NCBI GenBank assembly: GCA_947476045.1
Contig: CANJNZ010000055.1
Span: forward strand, 1 to 32,791
Direction of reading: 5' to 3'
Source: Chthoniobacteraceae bacterium
GTDB taxonomy: Bacteria; Verrucomicrobiota; Verrucomicrobiia; Chthoniobacterales; Chthoniobacteraceae
DNA length: 32,791 bases
Numbering within the stretch: position 1 is the stretch's first letter; each line of letters begins with the position of its first letter. Made by a program: the position numbers and the translations under genes. The notes below the pieces were generated by a model. It did no database searches and was not told the origin of the DNA. It saw only the letters and a program-made list of their open reading frames with translations. Shown in pieces: positions 1-7,483 of the stretch.

Positions 1-1
1 A

Positions 2-130
2 CTCCGGCATCGAATGAGGGACACCCTGCAACGTTACTGGGAGGACGCCAAATCCGTCCTCCAACTCATCGGTCGCGACTGGCTGCTGGTTCAACTAAAC
101 GCTATGCGGAAAACTCGAATGTCTGTTTAA
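2..130 (+). other. Possible 3' end of a gene entering from the left edge
   Basis: This frame is open from the edge to a TAA at 128-130 and reads as protein-like sequence (for example DTLQRYWEDAKSVLQL). If one A is dropped from the AAAA run at 110-113, the frame continues without a stop into the Pro-rich frame at 132-563. The two could therefore be one gene split by a single-base indel. Against this, the first 60 bases overlap a repeat-like hairpin element, so the reading may be spurious. Confidence 0.25.
16..62. repeat. Hairpin-bearing dispersed element, copy 1
   Basis: Bases 40-47 (GGAGGACG) and 55-62 (CGTCCTCC) form a perfect 8-bp stem around a 7-nt loop containing CCAAAT. The stretch 18-53 resembles 7926-7959: an ACACCC-GCAAC block and an AGGACGCCAAAT block occur in the same order, differing by a 5-nt gap and a few substitutions. 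Two linked blocks are less likely by chance than one shared 12-mer. The element is probably a small dispersed repeat, but only two copies are visible. Confidence 0.4.
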
Positions 131-131
131 T

Positions 132-563
132 TTGAGCAGATGGTATGAGCAGGCTCAGGAACCCACGCCCAAAGCTCCACTTCCAAAAGCCGAACCACGT
201 ATATCCCAGCCGCCAAAAATTGATGCGCCTGCAAAACCCGCAGATGCGAAACCGCTGCCTGCTCCAAATCCGGAAGTGCCGAAGCGTGAGGCCGCGGTCG
301 GAAAACCACCCACACATCCGCAGCCTGAGCCCGTGATTGAGAAGCCAGTGAATGATCTTAAAAAGCCGAAGAGGGAGGCGGCTCCAATCGCCATACCGGT
401 TGCAGAAAATCCAGCCGACGCTGAAAAAAAGGCTCTCAAAAAACTGGTGAAGCCCTTGATTACCAATCCCGCTCCAACTCCATCAACAAGTGTTCCCCAG
501 CCTCCGAAGCCGGGCCCTGCTTCTTCCGCACAAGAACCAGCGGGAGCGAAAACAAATCCTTAA
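132..563 (+). CDS. Pro/Ala/Lys-rich hypothetical protein, possibly the tail of a frameshifted gene
   Basis: As it stands this is a 143-residue frame with a TTG start and no Shine-Dalgarno site. It is dominated by Pro, Ala, Lys and Glu, has no predicted membrane segment, and no catalytic motif is recognisable. The composition resembles a disordered linker or tail, not a folded domain. The first residues (SRWYEQAQEP) look like the continuation of a folded part encoded upstream in another frame, which supports the idea of a one-base indel near 110-113. An overlapping antisense frame exists but reads as a compositional shadow. A short hairpin with a T run follows the stop. No function is assigned. 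Confidence 0.4.
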   Translation: MSRWYEQAQEPTPKAPLPKAEPRISQPPKIDAPAKPADAKPLPAPNPEVPKREAAVGKPPTHPQPEPVIEKPVNDLKKPKREAAPIAIPVAENPADAEKKALKKLVKPLITNPAPTPSTSVPQPPKPGPASSAQEPAGAKTNP

Positions 564-569
564 TTCTCC

Positions 570-587
570 ACCGCAGTATGCGGTTTT
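570..587 (+). terminator. Weak intrinsic terminator candidate
   Basis: ACCGCA at 570-575 pairs with TGCGGT at 579-584 around a 3-nt loop, followed by TTTT at 584-587. It starts 7 bases after the TAA at 561-563. The stem is only 6 bp and the T run is short, so termination would be modest. It lies between two converging genes. Confidence 0.35.
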
Positions 588-625
588 AGAGCCGCAGAAC
601 GTTGCCGCTCTGAAAATGCCAGCTG

Positions 626-1504
626 CTATTTGGGGAGAATCGACGGTCGGTCACTGAGTTTTGGAACGGGCAGTGCGCTGGGAGCGGCGGGGCGTTCTCG
701 CGTGGCACCCACGACCACCATCGTGCCGTCCGGCTTTTTGCGGACTGACGCGCGTCCCTTCGGTGCATTCCACAGGCTTTGACCAAGCCACTCGCCATTC
801 ACACCGATTTTGGTGAGCATATACTGACTTGGGCCAGTCATGTGAAAGGCGTGGAGTGTGTTTTCGTTGTCATATTCACCGATGGGTGTGGAGCCACCGA
901 TGAGGCGACCCAGCGGGTAAGTGCCATAGTATGCGCCCGTAGCCACATCCTCCACGCGGGCATAGAGCGTGAGCTGATTTCCAGTCTGAAAACTGAGGAG
1001 CGTCATTGAGTGATACTGGCCTGCATCCTCTTTTCCGTTCGGAACTCCAACCGTCTCCGACCACAGCTTCCTTCCTTCGCTGATGTCCACTTTGAAGACA
1101 TCTGAAATCATGTATTTTTCCGTTTCAGAAAAGTAGATCGCGGCGCGCACTTTGTAGGTGGCCAGTTCATTGATGGGATAAAGTTTCAGCAAATCGACCG
1201 TGCGGGAAACGCTGTCGCCGGCGAGCATGGTGAGCGGATCGTTTTTGTAGTCGGCCTTGCTGGGTGCGATGGGCGTGTCGCTTCCACGGATGACCTCAAA
1301 TCCAAACCACTGGTGACCCGGGGCATCACGCAGGGTGATATCATGGCCCGTGAGATTGCGAATATGCACCGTTGCGGGGATGGGTTCTCCGCGAAGGAAA
1401 ATGTGCCGCTTGATTTCGATTCTTACATCGAGTTGGGCGTGCGCTTTCCCGGCTGCGACGAGGAGGATGAGGAAGCAGAGAAAGTGTTTCATGGTGCGGG
1501 TCAT
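626..1504 (-). CDS. Secreted hypothetical protein
   Basis: This 292-residue protein begins with a short hydrophilic lead (MTRT) and then a clear signal peptide (Met5-Lys-His-Phe, a Leu/Ile/Val core, AHA-Q cleavage), so it is probably exported. The mature part is beta-rich, with early segments such as HIFLRGEPIPATVHIRNLTG that suggest an Ig-like or DUF-type beta sandwich. The C-terminus is Pro-rich and low in complexity. No catalytic motif is recognised. The ATG at 1504 overlaps the stop of the upstream gene as ATGA, which implies translational coupling. Met5 at 1492 is an alternative start that gives a cleaner signal peptide. It is the last gene of a three-gene unit and its function is unknown. 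Confidence 0.8.
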   Translation of the reverse strand: MTRTMKHFLCFLILLVAAGKAHAQLDVRIEIKRHIFLRGEPIPATVHIRNLTGHDITLRDAPGHQWFGFEVIRGSDTPIAPSKADYKNDPLTMLAGDSVSRTVDLLKLYPINELATYKVRAAIYFSETEKYMISDVFKVDISEGRKLWSETVGVPNGKEDAGQYHSMTLLSFQTGNQLTLYARVEDVATGAYYGTYPLGRLIGGSTPIGEYDNENTLHAFHMTGPSQYMLTKIGVNGEWLGQSLWNAPKGRASVRKKPDGTMVVVGATRERPAAPSALPVPKLSDRPSILPK

Positions 1505-4281
1505 TTGCGTTTCACGGTGCGGAAGCCGATGTAGAGCGTGCGGGTGTTCGCATTGATCATGTCATCCACATAAAGCTCATCGGATTCCATCGTGAGAACG
1601 ACCTTCTTTGGTTTTTGTCTGGCTGGATATACCTTGTGGCAATCCTCCGCAGGAACTTTCTCCACACGTTCAAACATGGCGATGGGGTCACTCGCAAAAG
1701 AGCCGCCTTTGACGACTGGAAACTGTTTTTTTCCATCAAAGCGGTATGTCCATTCAGCGACATTGCCAGCCATGCCGATGACTTTAAACGGGCTTGCATC
1801 GCCGCTGAATTCATCCACGGGCGACCAATAGTTATAGCCGTCCTGTGGCTTGTGCGCCCCACGCGCGAGCGGCTTGTAGTCCTGGTTTGAGTTGAATTTA
1901 TCCGTCTTGAGCTCGTTGCCCCAAGGATACTTGTAGCCATTCAGACCACGGGCTGCGGCCTCCCACTCCTCCTGCGTCGGAAGATCGCGCTGCTTCCAAT
2001 GAGCGTAAGCATATGCGTCCCACCACGAGACGGTCACAATCGGGCAGTTGAGATCCACAGGAACGCCAGGGTTGTTTTTGTCCGTAAAAACCATGGCGTC
2101 ACGCTGGGCAGCCCTTCCGATGAGCTTCTTCACATCGTCCGTGATATGCGACACGCTCTTGGGCGCGTTCGGGTGATCATATTTGTGCTCGTTGGCTCCG
2201 CCGTCAGCTTCGCAAAATTTTATAAACTCCGCATACTGACCGATGGTCACTTCGTATTTATCAATATCGAAAGCCTGAATGTTGACAGTGCGCCCATCGG
2301 CACCGATTGGATAACTTCCTGCTGGAATTTGCACCTGAGCATCGAGCGTGCGCTCATTGGAAATGAGGTATTTCCAAACAAAGAAGATCACCAACAACAC
2401 GAGCGCGGAGATGGTGGCGATCTGGAAACCAGCCGCCTTCTTTTTTGTTTTACGAGCGGCTTCCACGGCCTTGATCGCGACCACGTCGGCCGCTTTAATT
2501 TTTGCAGCCTCGACGGGAATGACCTTGGGCTCGAGTGCCTTTACAGCCTGCAAAACGATGGGCCATGACGTGATGGGATTTTGAATCCCTGCCATGCGAC
2601 CCAGCAATGCGCGGAGTCCTGGCGACTGGGCTTGTGAGTGCACGAGTTGGGAAATCAGCCCTGAGAGTGTCTGGATTTCGCGACTGGTAGTGACGCTGGG
2701 ATCGGGGCTGCTCGTCGCGAGATTTGCAAGACGCGGTATGTTATCGCTGCCAAAACGGATGCCGCTCGCATCGAGCGGACTATGCGCAAAGTTGTGCGAC
2801 CAAAGATAGTTCAGCGCCTCACCTGTCGCCTTCATGACTTGGAGCGCAGTTTTTTCATCGAAGCCCTCCCCTGCCCTGATGAGGTCTTCCAGTGTCGGGC
2901 CATCGAGATACTCGTGTGTGTAAAAGACGAGCCCATTGCGCTCATCAGCCTCGAAAACTGAAATGATAAACGGATGCTGCACGGCCGCCTTGGCACGTGC
3001 GTCGGCGAGAAACTGTGCGTGTGCATTTTCATTCTGACTGCTCGCGGGATCGAGCACCTTGAGACCCACGGGGCGGTTCACACTGAGTTGGGTCGCAACA
3101 TAAACGGCACCCCAAATGCCTTTGCCGAGGAATTGCTGCACGCGGTAATCACCAAGCTGGACTCCGATGAGTTGATCCGGTTGCGCGATTGTCTGCTCCT
3201 CGTGCTGCTCTTTGTATGGAACAGGCGCAGCGACCGGCTCCGGTGGAGCGACCGGGCGTGGCGCTGCCGTCGCTGCTTGCGGGACTTGGATAGGCTGAGC
3301 TACGGGAGGCTGGGGAACAGCGACTGGCTGTGGACTTGGCATTGGCGGGGGCGGCGCGACCTGCGGGACAGCTCGCACTACGGGAATTGGCTGAACTGCC
3401 AATGGCACCGCTTGCGGGACAGCGACAGTCTGCACAGGAACAGGCTGCGGGACGGGCGTTGGCTGGGGAACGGGCGTCGGCTTCGGCGCCACTGCTTGCG
3501 GCACTGCTTGCGGCACTGCTTGCGGCACTGCTTGCGGCACTGCTTGCGGCACTGCTTGCGGCACTGCTTGCGGCACTGCTTGTGGCACTGCGCTCACCAC
3601 GGGCGTCGGTTGAGCTATCGGCGCGGGCTGCGGGGCGGCAATTGCTCGCACCGACACAGCAACCGGTTGCGGAACGGGCTGTGGCTGGTGAACGACAACC
3701 GGCTCCGGGACTGGCGCAGGCACGGCTTGGGGCACAGCGCGAGCAACTGGAGTCGGCTGGGCTACAGGCTTCGCCTGCGGGACTGAAACGGCTTGCACTG
3801 GAGCGGCGACTGGCTGCGCAACGACAGCCTGTGGCGCCGCTGCGACTTGTGGCACCGCCGCGACAGGCCGTGCTTGCGGGACTGCAACGGCAGCGCGCGG
3901 AGCGGCGACAGGCTGCGGTGGAGCGCTCAAAGCCTGTTCGATTGCAGCGACGAGTGCACGGACTGCTTCTGCATTCACCGGCTTGGAAAGCATCGCAGCG
4001 CCAGCCATCTGCTCAGTGTAATCACTGAGATCATAGCCGCTGATGAAAGCTGCGCGCATCCTTGGAAATAGCGCCTGCAACTCACCGCGCAGTGTGATGC
4101 CGTCGGTGGGCTCCATCACCACGTCAGTGATCAGTAAATCCACACCCCCAAGAGTCAGCGCATGTTCGTGCGCCTTTTGTGCATTGGCAGAAACTCGCAC
4201 ATCGTGACCGGGCGCGGAGTTCACAGCAGCGATGAGCGCCTGGAGGACGCTCGAATCATCATCAACTAGAAGAATTCTCAT
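1501..4281 (-). CDS. REC / pseudokinase / TM / FGE-like domain fusion protein
   Basis: 926 residues. The N-terminal 1-118 is a response-regulator receiver domain with the acidic cluster D7-D9, phosphoacceptor D53, S81 and K100. A roughly 240-residue Pro/Gln/Ala/Val linker follows, including a perfect AVPQ repeat at about 232-262. Residues about 378-585 have a Ser/Thr kinase fold with an intact glycine loop (GKGIWG, 386-391) and lysine K408. The HRD region reads HSPLD (500-504) and the DFG position reads ANL (519-521), so catalytic residues are missing and it should be a pseudokinase. A membrane helix lies at about 619-639. An FGE/SUMF1-type domain (647-924) contains EVTIGQYAEF, LPTQEEWEAAARG, GMAGNVAEWT and a terminal GFR; the catalytic Cys pair of true FGE is not evident. 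The order kinase-TM-FGE resembles chlamydial Pkn1. It is probably a membrane-spanning sensor or scaffold, with the FGE-like part outside. Confidence 0.85.
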   Translation of the reverse strand: MRILLVDDDSSVLQALIAAVNSAPGHDVRVSANAQKAHEHALTLGGVDLLITDVVMEPTDGITLRGELQALFPRMRAAFISGYDLSDYTEQMAGAAMLSKPVNAEAVRALVAAIEQALSAPPQPVAAPRAAVAVPQARPVAAVPQVAAAPQAVVAQPVAAPVQAVSVPQAKPVAQPTPVARAVPQAVPAPVPEPVVVHQPQPVPQPVAVSVRAIAAPQPAPIAQPTPVVSAVPQAVPQAVPQAVPQAVPQAVPQAVPQAVPQAVAPKPTPVPQPTPVPQPVPVQTVAVPQAVPLAVQPIPVVRAVPQVAPPPPMPSPQPVAVPQPPVAQPIQVPQAATAAPRPVAPPEPVAAPVPYKEQHEEQTIAQPDQLIGVQLGDYRVQQFLGKGIWGAVYVATQLSVNRPVGLKVLDPASSQNENAHAQFLADARAKAAVQHPFIISVFEADERNGLVFYTHEYLDGPTLEDLIRAGEGFDEKTALQVMKATGEALNYLWSHNFAHSPLDASGIRFGSDNIPRLANLATSSPDPSVTTSREIQTLSGLISQLVHSQAQSPGLRALLGRMAGIQNPITSWPIVLQAVKALEPKVIPVEAAKIKAADVVAIKAVEAARKTKKKAAGFQIATISALVLLVIFFVWKYLISNERTLDAQVQIPAGSYPIGADGRTVNIQAFDIDKYEVTIGQYAEFIKFCEADGGANEHKYDHPNAPKSVSHITDDVKKLIGRAAQRDAMVFTDKNNPGVPVDLNCPIVTVSWWDAYAYAHWKQRDLPTQEEWEAAARGLNGYKYPWGNELKTDKFNSNQDYKPLARGAHKPQDGYNYWSPVDEFSGDASPFKVIGMAGNVAEWTYRFDGKKQFPVVKGGSFASDPIAMFERVEKVPAEDCHKVYPARQKPKKVVLTMESDELYVDDMINANTRTLYIGFRTVKRK
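3490..3585. repeat. 12-bp tandem repeat coding for AVPQ
   Basis: Eight consecutive copies of CACTGCTTGCGG (plus strand). Seven are identical and the eighth has one change (CACTGCTTGTGG, 3574-3585). A partial copy, CACTGCG, follows. The unit is a multiple of three, so copy-number change would lengthen or shorten the Pro-rich linker of the fusion protein without breaking the frame. Confidence 0.95.
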
Positions 4282-4286
4282 CAGTA

Positions 4287-5459
4287 TTATTCGGAAAGTG
4301 TGAAGGACGCCGGGAACTTTTGGTTCAGTGCGACAGGTTCTGCCTGGGTGTCCTGGAGTTCGCCCTTGTAGTAGAGCCGGACGATGTAGCCGTAGTATTC
4401 GCGGGGTTCCCCACGCCCGGTGCTTGCGGCAAGGTCGTAGCTCACTTCGAGCGTTTCATTGTCGCCATCCGCCCAATCCGCAGGCGGGTTGCCCCAACGG
4501 TTGCTCACGTTGGCGCTTGTGCGGACGATGTCCTTGCCATTGAGCTTTTCAAAAAAAAGCACAAACACCTTCACGTCGCGCACGCTGATCGTCTCACCGG
4601 CTCGCGCCCGGATTGGAACACCCAGCGTGAATTTTTTCGCCGACCCGGCAGCAGTTTCGTTATCCATTCGCGACAGGCCGAGCGCGAGTATCTTGCCTTC
4701 GGGAATCGCCGTCGTGGCCGGCGCGGGAGCCACCGTGCGTGTGGTGTCTGCGATGGCCGCGTTCAGTTTCCCCTGCGCAGCAGAGTAGTAAACTCCCGCC
4801 CGCTCTCCCATCGCAAGAATACGCCTCCACTGCTCGGCAGCCTTGTTCGAGAGACTCATTTTTTCAAATGTGTAGGCCTGCTCGGCGATTGGTAGCGGAT
4901 CGCTGGAGGCAAGCGTGGCTGCTTCACGGAATTTCGCCAGCGCACCTGCGGTATCTCCACTTGTGCGCAATAATTTGCCCTGCTCGATCAGTTCAGAAAA
5001 ATGCGGATCCACTTTGGGCGTCAGCGCGCTCAGCGGAACAGGTGTGGGTCGCGACTGGCCTTTACCCGGCACGGTGGCAGGCACCGCAAGCACAGGTGCA
5101 GCTTTGGGCTTTTCCGGGACTGCTGTCGGCACAGAGTCAGGCTGGACTGGTGCTGGCTTCAAGGCTGAGGGCTGGGCGCCAGTCGATGCAGTGGACTCGG
5201 GCGACGCGCCAGCAAGCGGATCACCACCGATGTTGAGCGGACCCTCCGGTGGTGGCGACTCGGCCATGAGTTGCTTGACGTCAATTTTCTCGGGCGGTTT
5301 GCGCGGCGCTTCCTCCTCTTCGACAACTGGTTTTTGTTTATGGAAAAAAGACCATGTGACCATCCCGAGCTGCACCACCGCTGCAACGCCAAGCACCGCC
5401 GCCGCGACGACAAACGTGCGGCCAAACGATTGGCGAGGGTTGGGCGATTGATCGGGCAT
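4287..5459 (-). CDS. Membrane-anchored TPR-like protein
   Basis: 390 residues with a short cytoplasmic N-terminus, one membrane helix at about 14-38, and no cleavage site, so it is probably anchored with the rest outside. Residues about 45-150 are acidic then Pro/Ala-rich. Residues about 155-235 form helical pairs that look like TPR units (GDTAGALAKFREAATLAS, then KAAEQWRRILAMG). Residues 245-390 form a beta-rich C-terminal domain with no family I can name. It is the first gene of a minus-strand unit, with its stop 5 bases before the start of the REC/pseudokinase gene, so the two proteins are probably partners. The start at 5459 is the only Met near the membrane helix. Confidence 0.8.
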   Translation of the reverse strand: MPDQSPNPRQSFGRTFVVAAAVLGVAAVVQLGMVTWSFFHKQKPVVEEEEAPRKPPEKIDVKQLMAESPPPEGPLNIGGDPLAGASPESTASTGAQPSALKPAPVQPDSVPTAVPEKPKAAPVLAVPATVPGKGQSRPTPVPLSALTPKVDPHFSELIEQGKLLRTSGDTAGALAKFREAATLASSDPLPIAEQAYTFEKMSLSNKAAEQWRRILAMGERAGVYYSAAQGKLNAAIADTTRTVAPAPATTAIPEGKILALGLSRMDNETAAGSAKKFTLGVPIRARAGETISVRDVKVFVLFFEKLNGKDIVRTSANVSNRWGNPPADWADGDNETLEVSYDLAASTGRGEPREYYGYIVRLYYKGELQDTQAEPVALNQKFPASFTLSE

Positions 5460-5569
5460 TATGAAAAAGTGGGCGCGAGGCTAGGGGCACGTTCGCTGAC
5501 TGTCAAACGCACCCAGCATACTTTGACCTCGGAGCCATGCTGGTGTAGAGCAACCGCAGAATTCCGCAA

Positions 5570-5737
5570 ATGAAACGCCTGTTCGTATTCACAACCATCG
5601 CACTCGCCGCAGCCGCCGCAGTCTGGGCCGCGATGCGCCCCCCGGCACCGCCAGCACCAAGCACCCAGCAAAAGCCGGAGGAGGTAAAATCGTGCTGCCA
5701 GCGGCCGCCCAGCCGCGCATCGCTGCTCACGAAGTAA
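5570..5737 (+). CDS. Small exported or membrane-anchored double-Cys protein
   Basis: This 55-residue frame opens with MKRLF followed by an Ala-rich hydrophobic stretch (residues about 5-22), then a Pro/Ala linker and a terminal block containing SCCQRPPSR. The N-terminus looks like a signal anchor. The paired Cys at residues 42-43 could bind metal or form disulfides. It is divergent from the TPR-like gene (110 bases apart) and its last 9 bases overlap the tail of prmA, which converges on it. No Shine-Dalgarno site is visible and the family is not recognised. It could be a chance frame, but the start-signal-tail organisation argues for a real small protein. Confidence 0.5.
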   Translation: MKRLFVFTTIALAAAAAVWAAMRPPAPPAPSTQQKPEEVKSCCQRPPSRASLLTK

Positions 5738-6593
5738 CGCGCGCAAGGCACGTCACCCATTTACCACGGCGCGTGATACGCTCGAAACGGCACCGCTGTT
5801 TCTTAAACGCCGCAATCACATCGTCCGCCTGCTCGCGCAGGATTCCGCTCAAAATCAGCGCGCCTCCGTGCTCCACGGCAGACGCAATCTGCGGCGCAGC
5901 TTCGATCAGAATCGGCCCATACACATTCGCCAAAACCACCGGCCAGCGGCGCTGCGGCTTCCATTTCAGCACATCGAAACGCTTCACGACCACTCCGCGC
6001 ACGCCATTCGCTGCCGCGTTCTCCTTCGCCAGTCGCACAGCCGTCGCATCGAAATCCCCCGCCTCCACTTTCCTCGCGCCGAAATGCCGCGCCGCCAGCG
6101 CGAGAATCCCGCTGCCCGTGCCGATGTCAAGCGCGTCCCATTCCCTCCCGCGCAGCGACGCCGCCACATCGGCGAGAATGCGCAGACACGTCGCCGTCGT
6201 CGCGTGCTCCCCGGTGCCAAATGCGAGACTCGCCGGAATCAACACACACGGCACACCGTCCTTCGCAGCAGCAGCGCGCTCTTTCTCCGTGCCCACCACC
6301 ACGAGCTTCCCGCGCACACGCAGCGGCGAACGCGGCTCCGGTTCGAGGTCACGCTTCGTCAGCGCCTTCGCCGTGCGCACCGTCCCGCCAAATTCCTTCG
6401 TCAGCAAATCCGCCTCCGCCCGCGTGAGCTGATGCGCCTCGAGCCGCAGTGTCTTCAACCCCTTCAGCACAAAAATCACCAGCCGCTGCCCCAGCCAGCC
6501 GAGACGTTCCTGCCACACATCCTCCCACTTCGCGGGTGAAAGTTTCCGCCAAACCAAACGCGCACCAGCGCCCGTGCTCTTCACCTTGCTCAT
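5727..6593 (-). CDS. prmA: Ribosomal protein L11 methyltransferase
   Basis: 288 residues, close to the usual PrmA length. It transfers methyl groups from S-adenosylmethionine to ribosomal protein L11 in the cytoplasm. Seen: an N-terminal substrate-recognition half (about 1-115), the family signature AFGTGEHATT (124-133), SAM motif I DIGTGSGILAL (156-166), and the later ANVYGPIL and LSGIL segments. The gene starts 9 bases after the stop of the exported methyltransferase gene on the same strand, so the two are probably cotranscribed. Its 3' end overlaps the small double-Cys frame on the other strand. PrmA-like enzymes with other protein targets exist, so the L11 substrate is inferred from the family. 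Confidence 0.85.
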   Translation of the reverse strand: MSKVKSTGAGARLVWRKLSPAKWEDVWQERLGWLGQRLVIFVLKGLKTLRLEAHQLTRAEADLLTKEFGGTVRTAKALTKRDLEPEPRSPLRVRGKLVVVGTEKERAAAAKDGVPCVLIPASLAFGTGEHATTATCLRILADVAASLRGREWDALDIGTGSGILALAARHFGARKVEAGDFDATAVRLAKENAAANGVRGVVVKRFDVLKWKPQRRWPVVLANVYGPILIEAAPQIASAVEHGGALILSGILREQADDVIAAFKKQRCRFERITRRGKWVTCLARVTS

Positions 6594-6602
6594 ACGCGTG
6601 CG

Positions 6603-7319
6603 CTACTTCCTGCGGAAAATGACGATGTGCTGCTGCGGCAGATCCTTCTTCGTTTCCACCCATTCCAGCTCCGGGTGCAGCGCCATCTCCTTCTTCACCT
6701 GCGCCTCCGTCATCTTGTGAACCTCCTTGATCGGCACCTTCGGGTCCTCCCCGCGAAACTCGATGAACACCAGACGCCCGCCCTTTTTCAGCGCCGGGAT
6801 CATCGCCCGCGTCATCTCGTAGGGAAAATCAAACTCGTGATACACATCCACCATCAGCATCAAATCGCAGCTCTCCGGCGCAAGCTTCGGGTCCTTTTCC
6901 GCGCCGAGCACCGGCTTCACATTTTCCACCCGCAGCATCTTCATCCTCCGCATGAGCAAATCGAGCATCTCCTGCTGGATGTCCACGCCATACACCACGC
7001 CCTTCTCCCCGATGATGCGCCCCATGCGGCTCGCGTAATATCCACTCCCGCATCCGATGTCCGCCACCGCATCCCCCGCCTTCAAGCCCAGCGCCGCCAC
7101 CGCCAGATCCGTGCGCTCCTCCTCCTCGCGCTCCGGTCGCTCCAGCCAGCCCGCAGCCTGATGCCCCATCACATGCGCAATCTCCCGCCCCATGAAAAAC
7201 TTCCCAATCCCATTTCGGTCATGCTGCTCCCGCGTTTCGTAAAGCGGCTCCGGCAGCTTCGGAGTCTCGTCCGATTGAGCAAGAGCAGTGAGGAGAAAAA
7301 GGATCGCGAAGATGCGCAT
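6603..7319 (-). CDS. Exported class I SAM-dependent methyltransferase
   Basis: 238 residues from the Met at 7319, chosen because it gives a signal peptide (MRIFAILFLLTALAQS). A longer frame reaches 7406 but its extra residues look untranslated. The body is a class I methyltransferase: DIGCGSGYY (87-95) is SAM motif I, a following acidic residue occurs in VYGVDIQQEM, and MLMVDVYHEF is the motif II/III region. Export of a SAM-dependent enzyme is odd because SAM is cytoplasmic. Similar leader-bearing methyltransferases are common in Planctomycetes and Verrucomicrobia. The substrate is unknown. It is followed by prmA after 9 bases, and the 63-bp palindrome array lies in its upstream region. Confidence 0.75.
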   Translation of the reverse strand: MRIFAILFLLTALAQSDETPKLPEPLYETREQHDRNGIGKFFMGREIAHVMGHQAAGWLERPEREEEERTDLAVAALGLKAGDAVADIGCGSGYYASRMGRIIGEKGVVYGVDIQQEMLDLLMRRMKMLRVENVKPVLGAEKDPKLAPESCDLMLMVDVYHEFDFPYEMTRAMIPALKKGGRLVFIEFRGEDPKVPIKEVHKMTEAQVKKEMALHPELEWVETKKDLPQQHIVIFRRK

Positions 7320-7483
7320 GACGCCAGACTGCCCACGCATCCCCACAAGTGCAAGCGCAGGAGCAACAGCACGCAAAACCCGAAGGCCGCCATGCTCATC
7401 AAACAAACGGAGCGCGCCCCGTGAAGAGCGGGCGCTAAAAATGACAATCCTCTTCCGCCTCTAGGTGTCTTCCCTGCGCTTTG

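Noticed and set aside
1501-2340. A working formylglycine-generating enzyme for the sulfatase
   Set aside because: The domain is FGE-like in fold but no active-site Cys pair is evident, and it is fused to a signalling protein.
3330-4028. Ala/Leu-rich plus-strand frame antisense to the fusion protein
   Set aside because: It is the antisense reading of the Pro/Gln/Ala/Val repeat linker. The minus strand encodes clear domains.
7414-7435. GCGCCC/GGGCGC inverted repeat before the array
   Set aside because: The stem is 6 bp and no T run follows in either direction, so it is not a convincing terminator.
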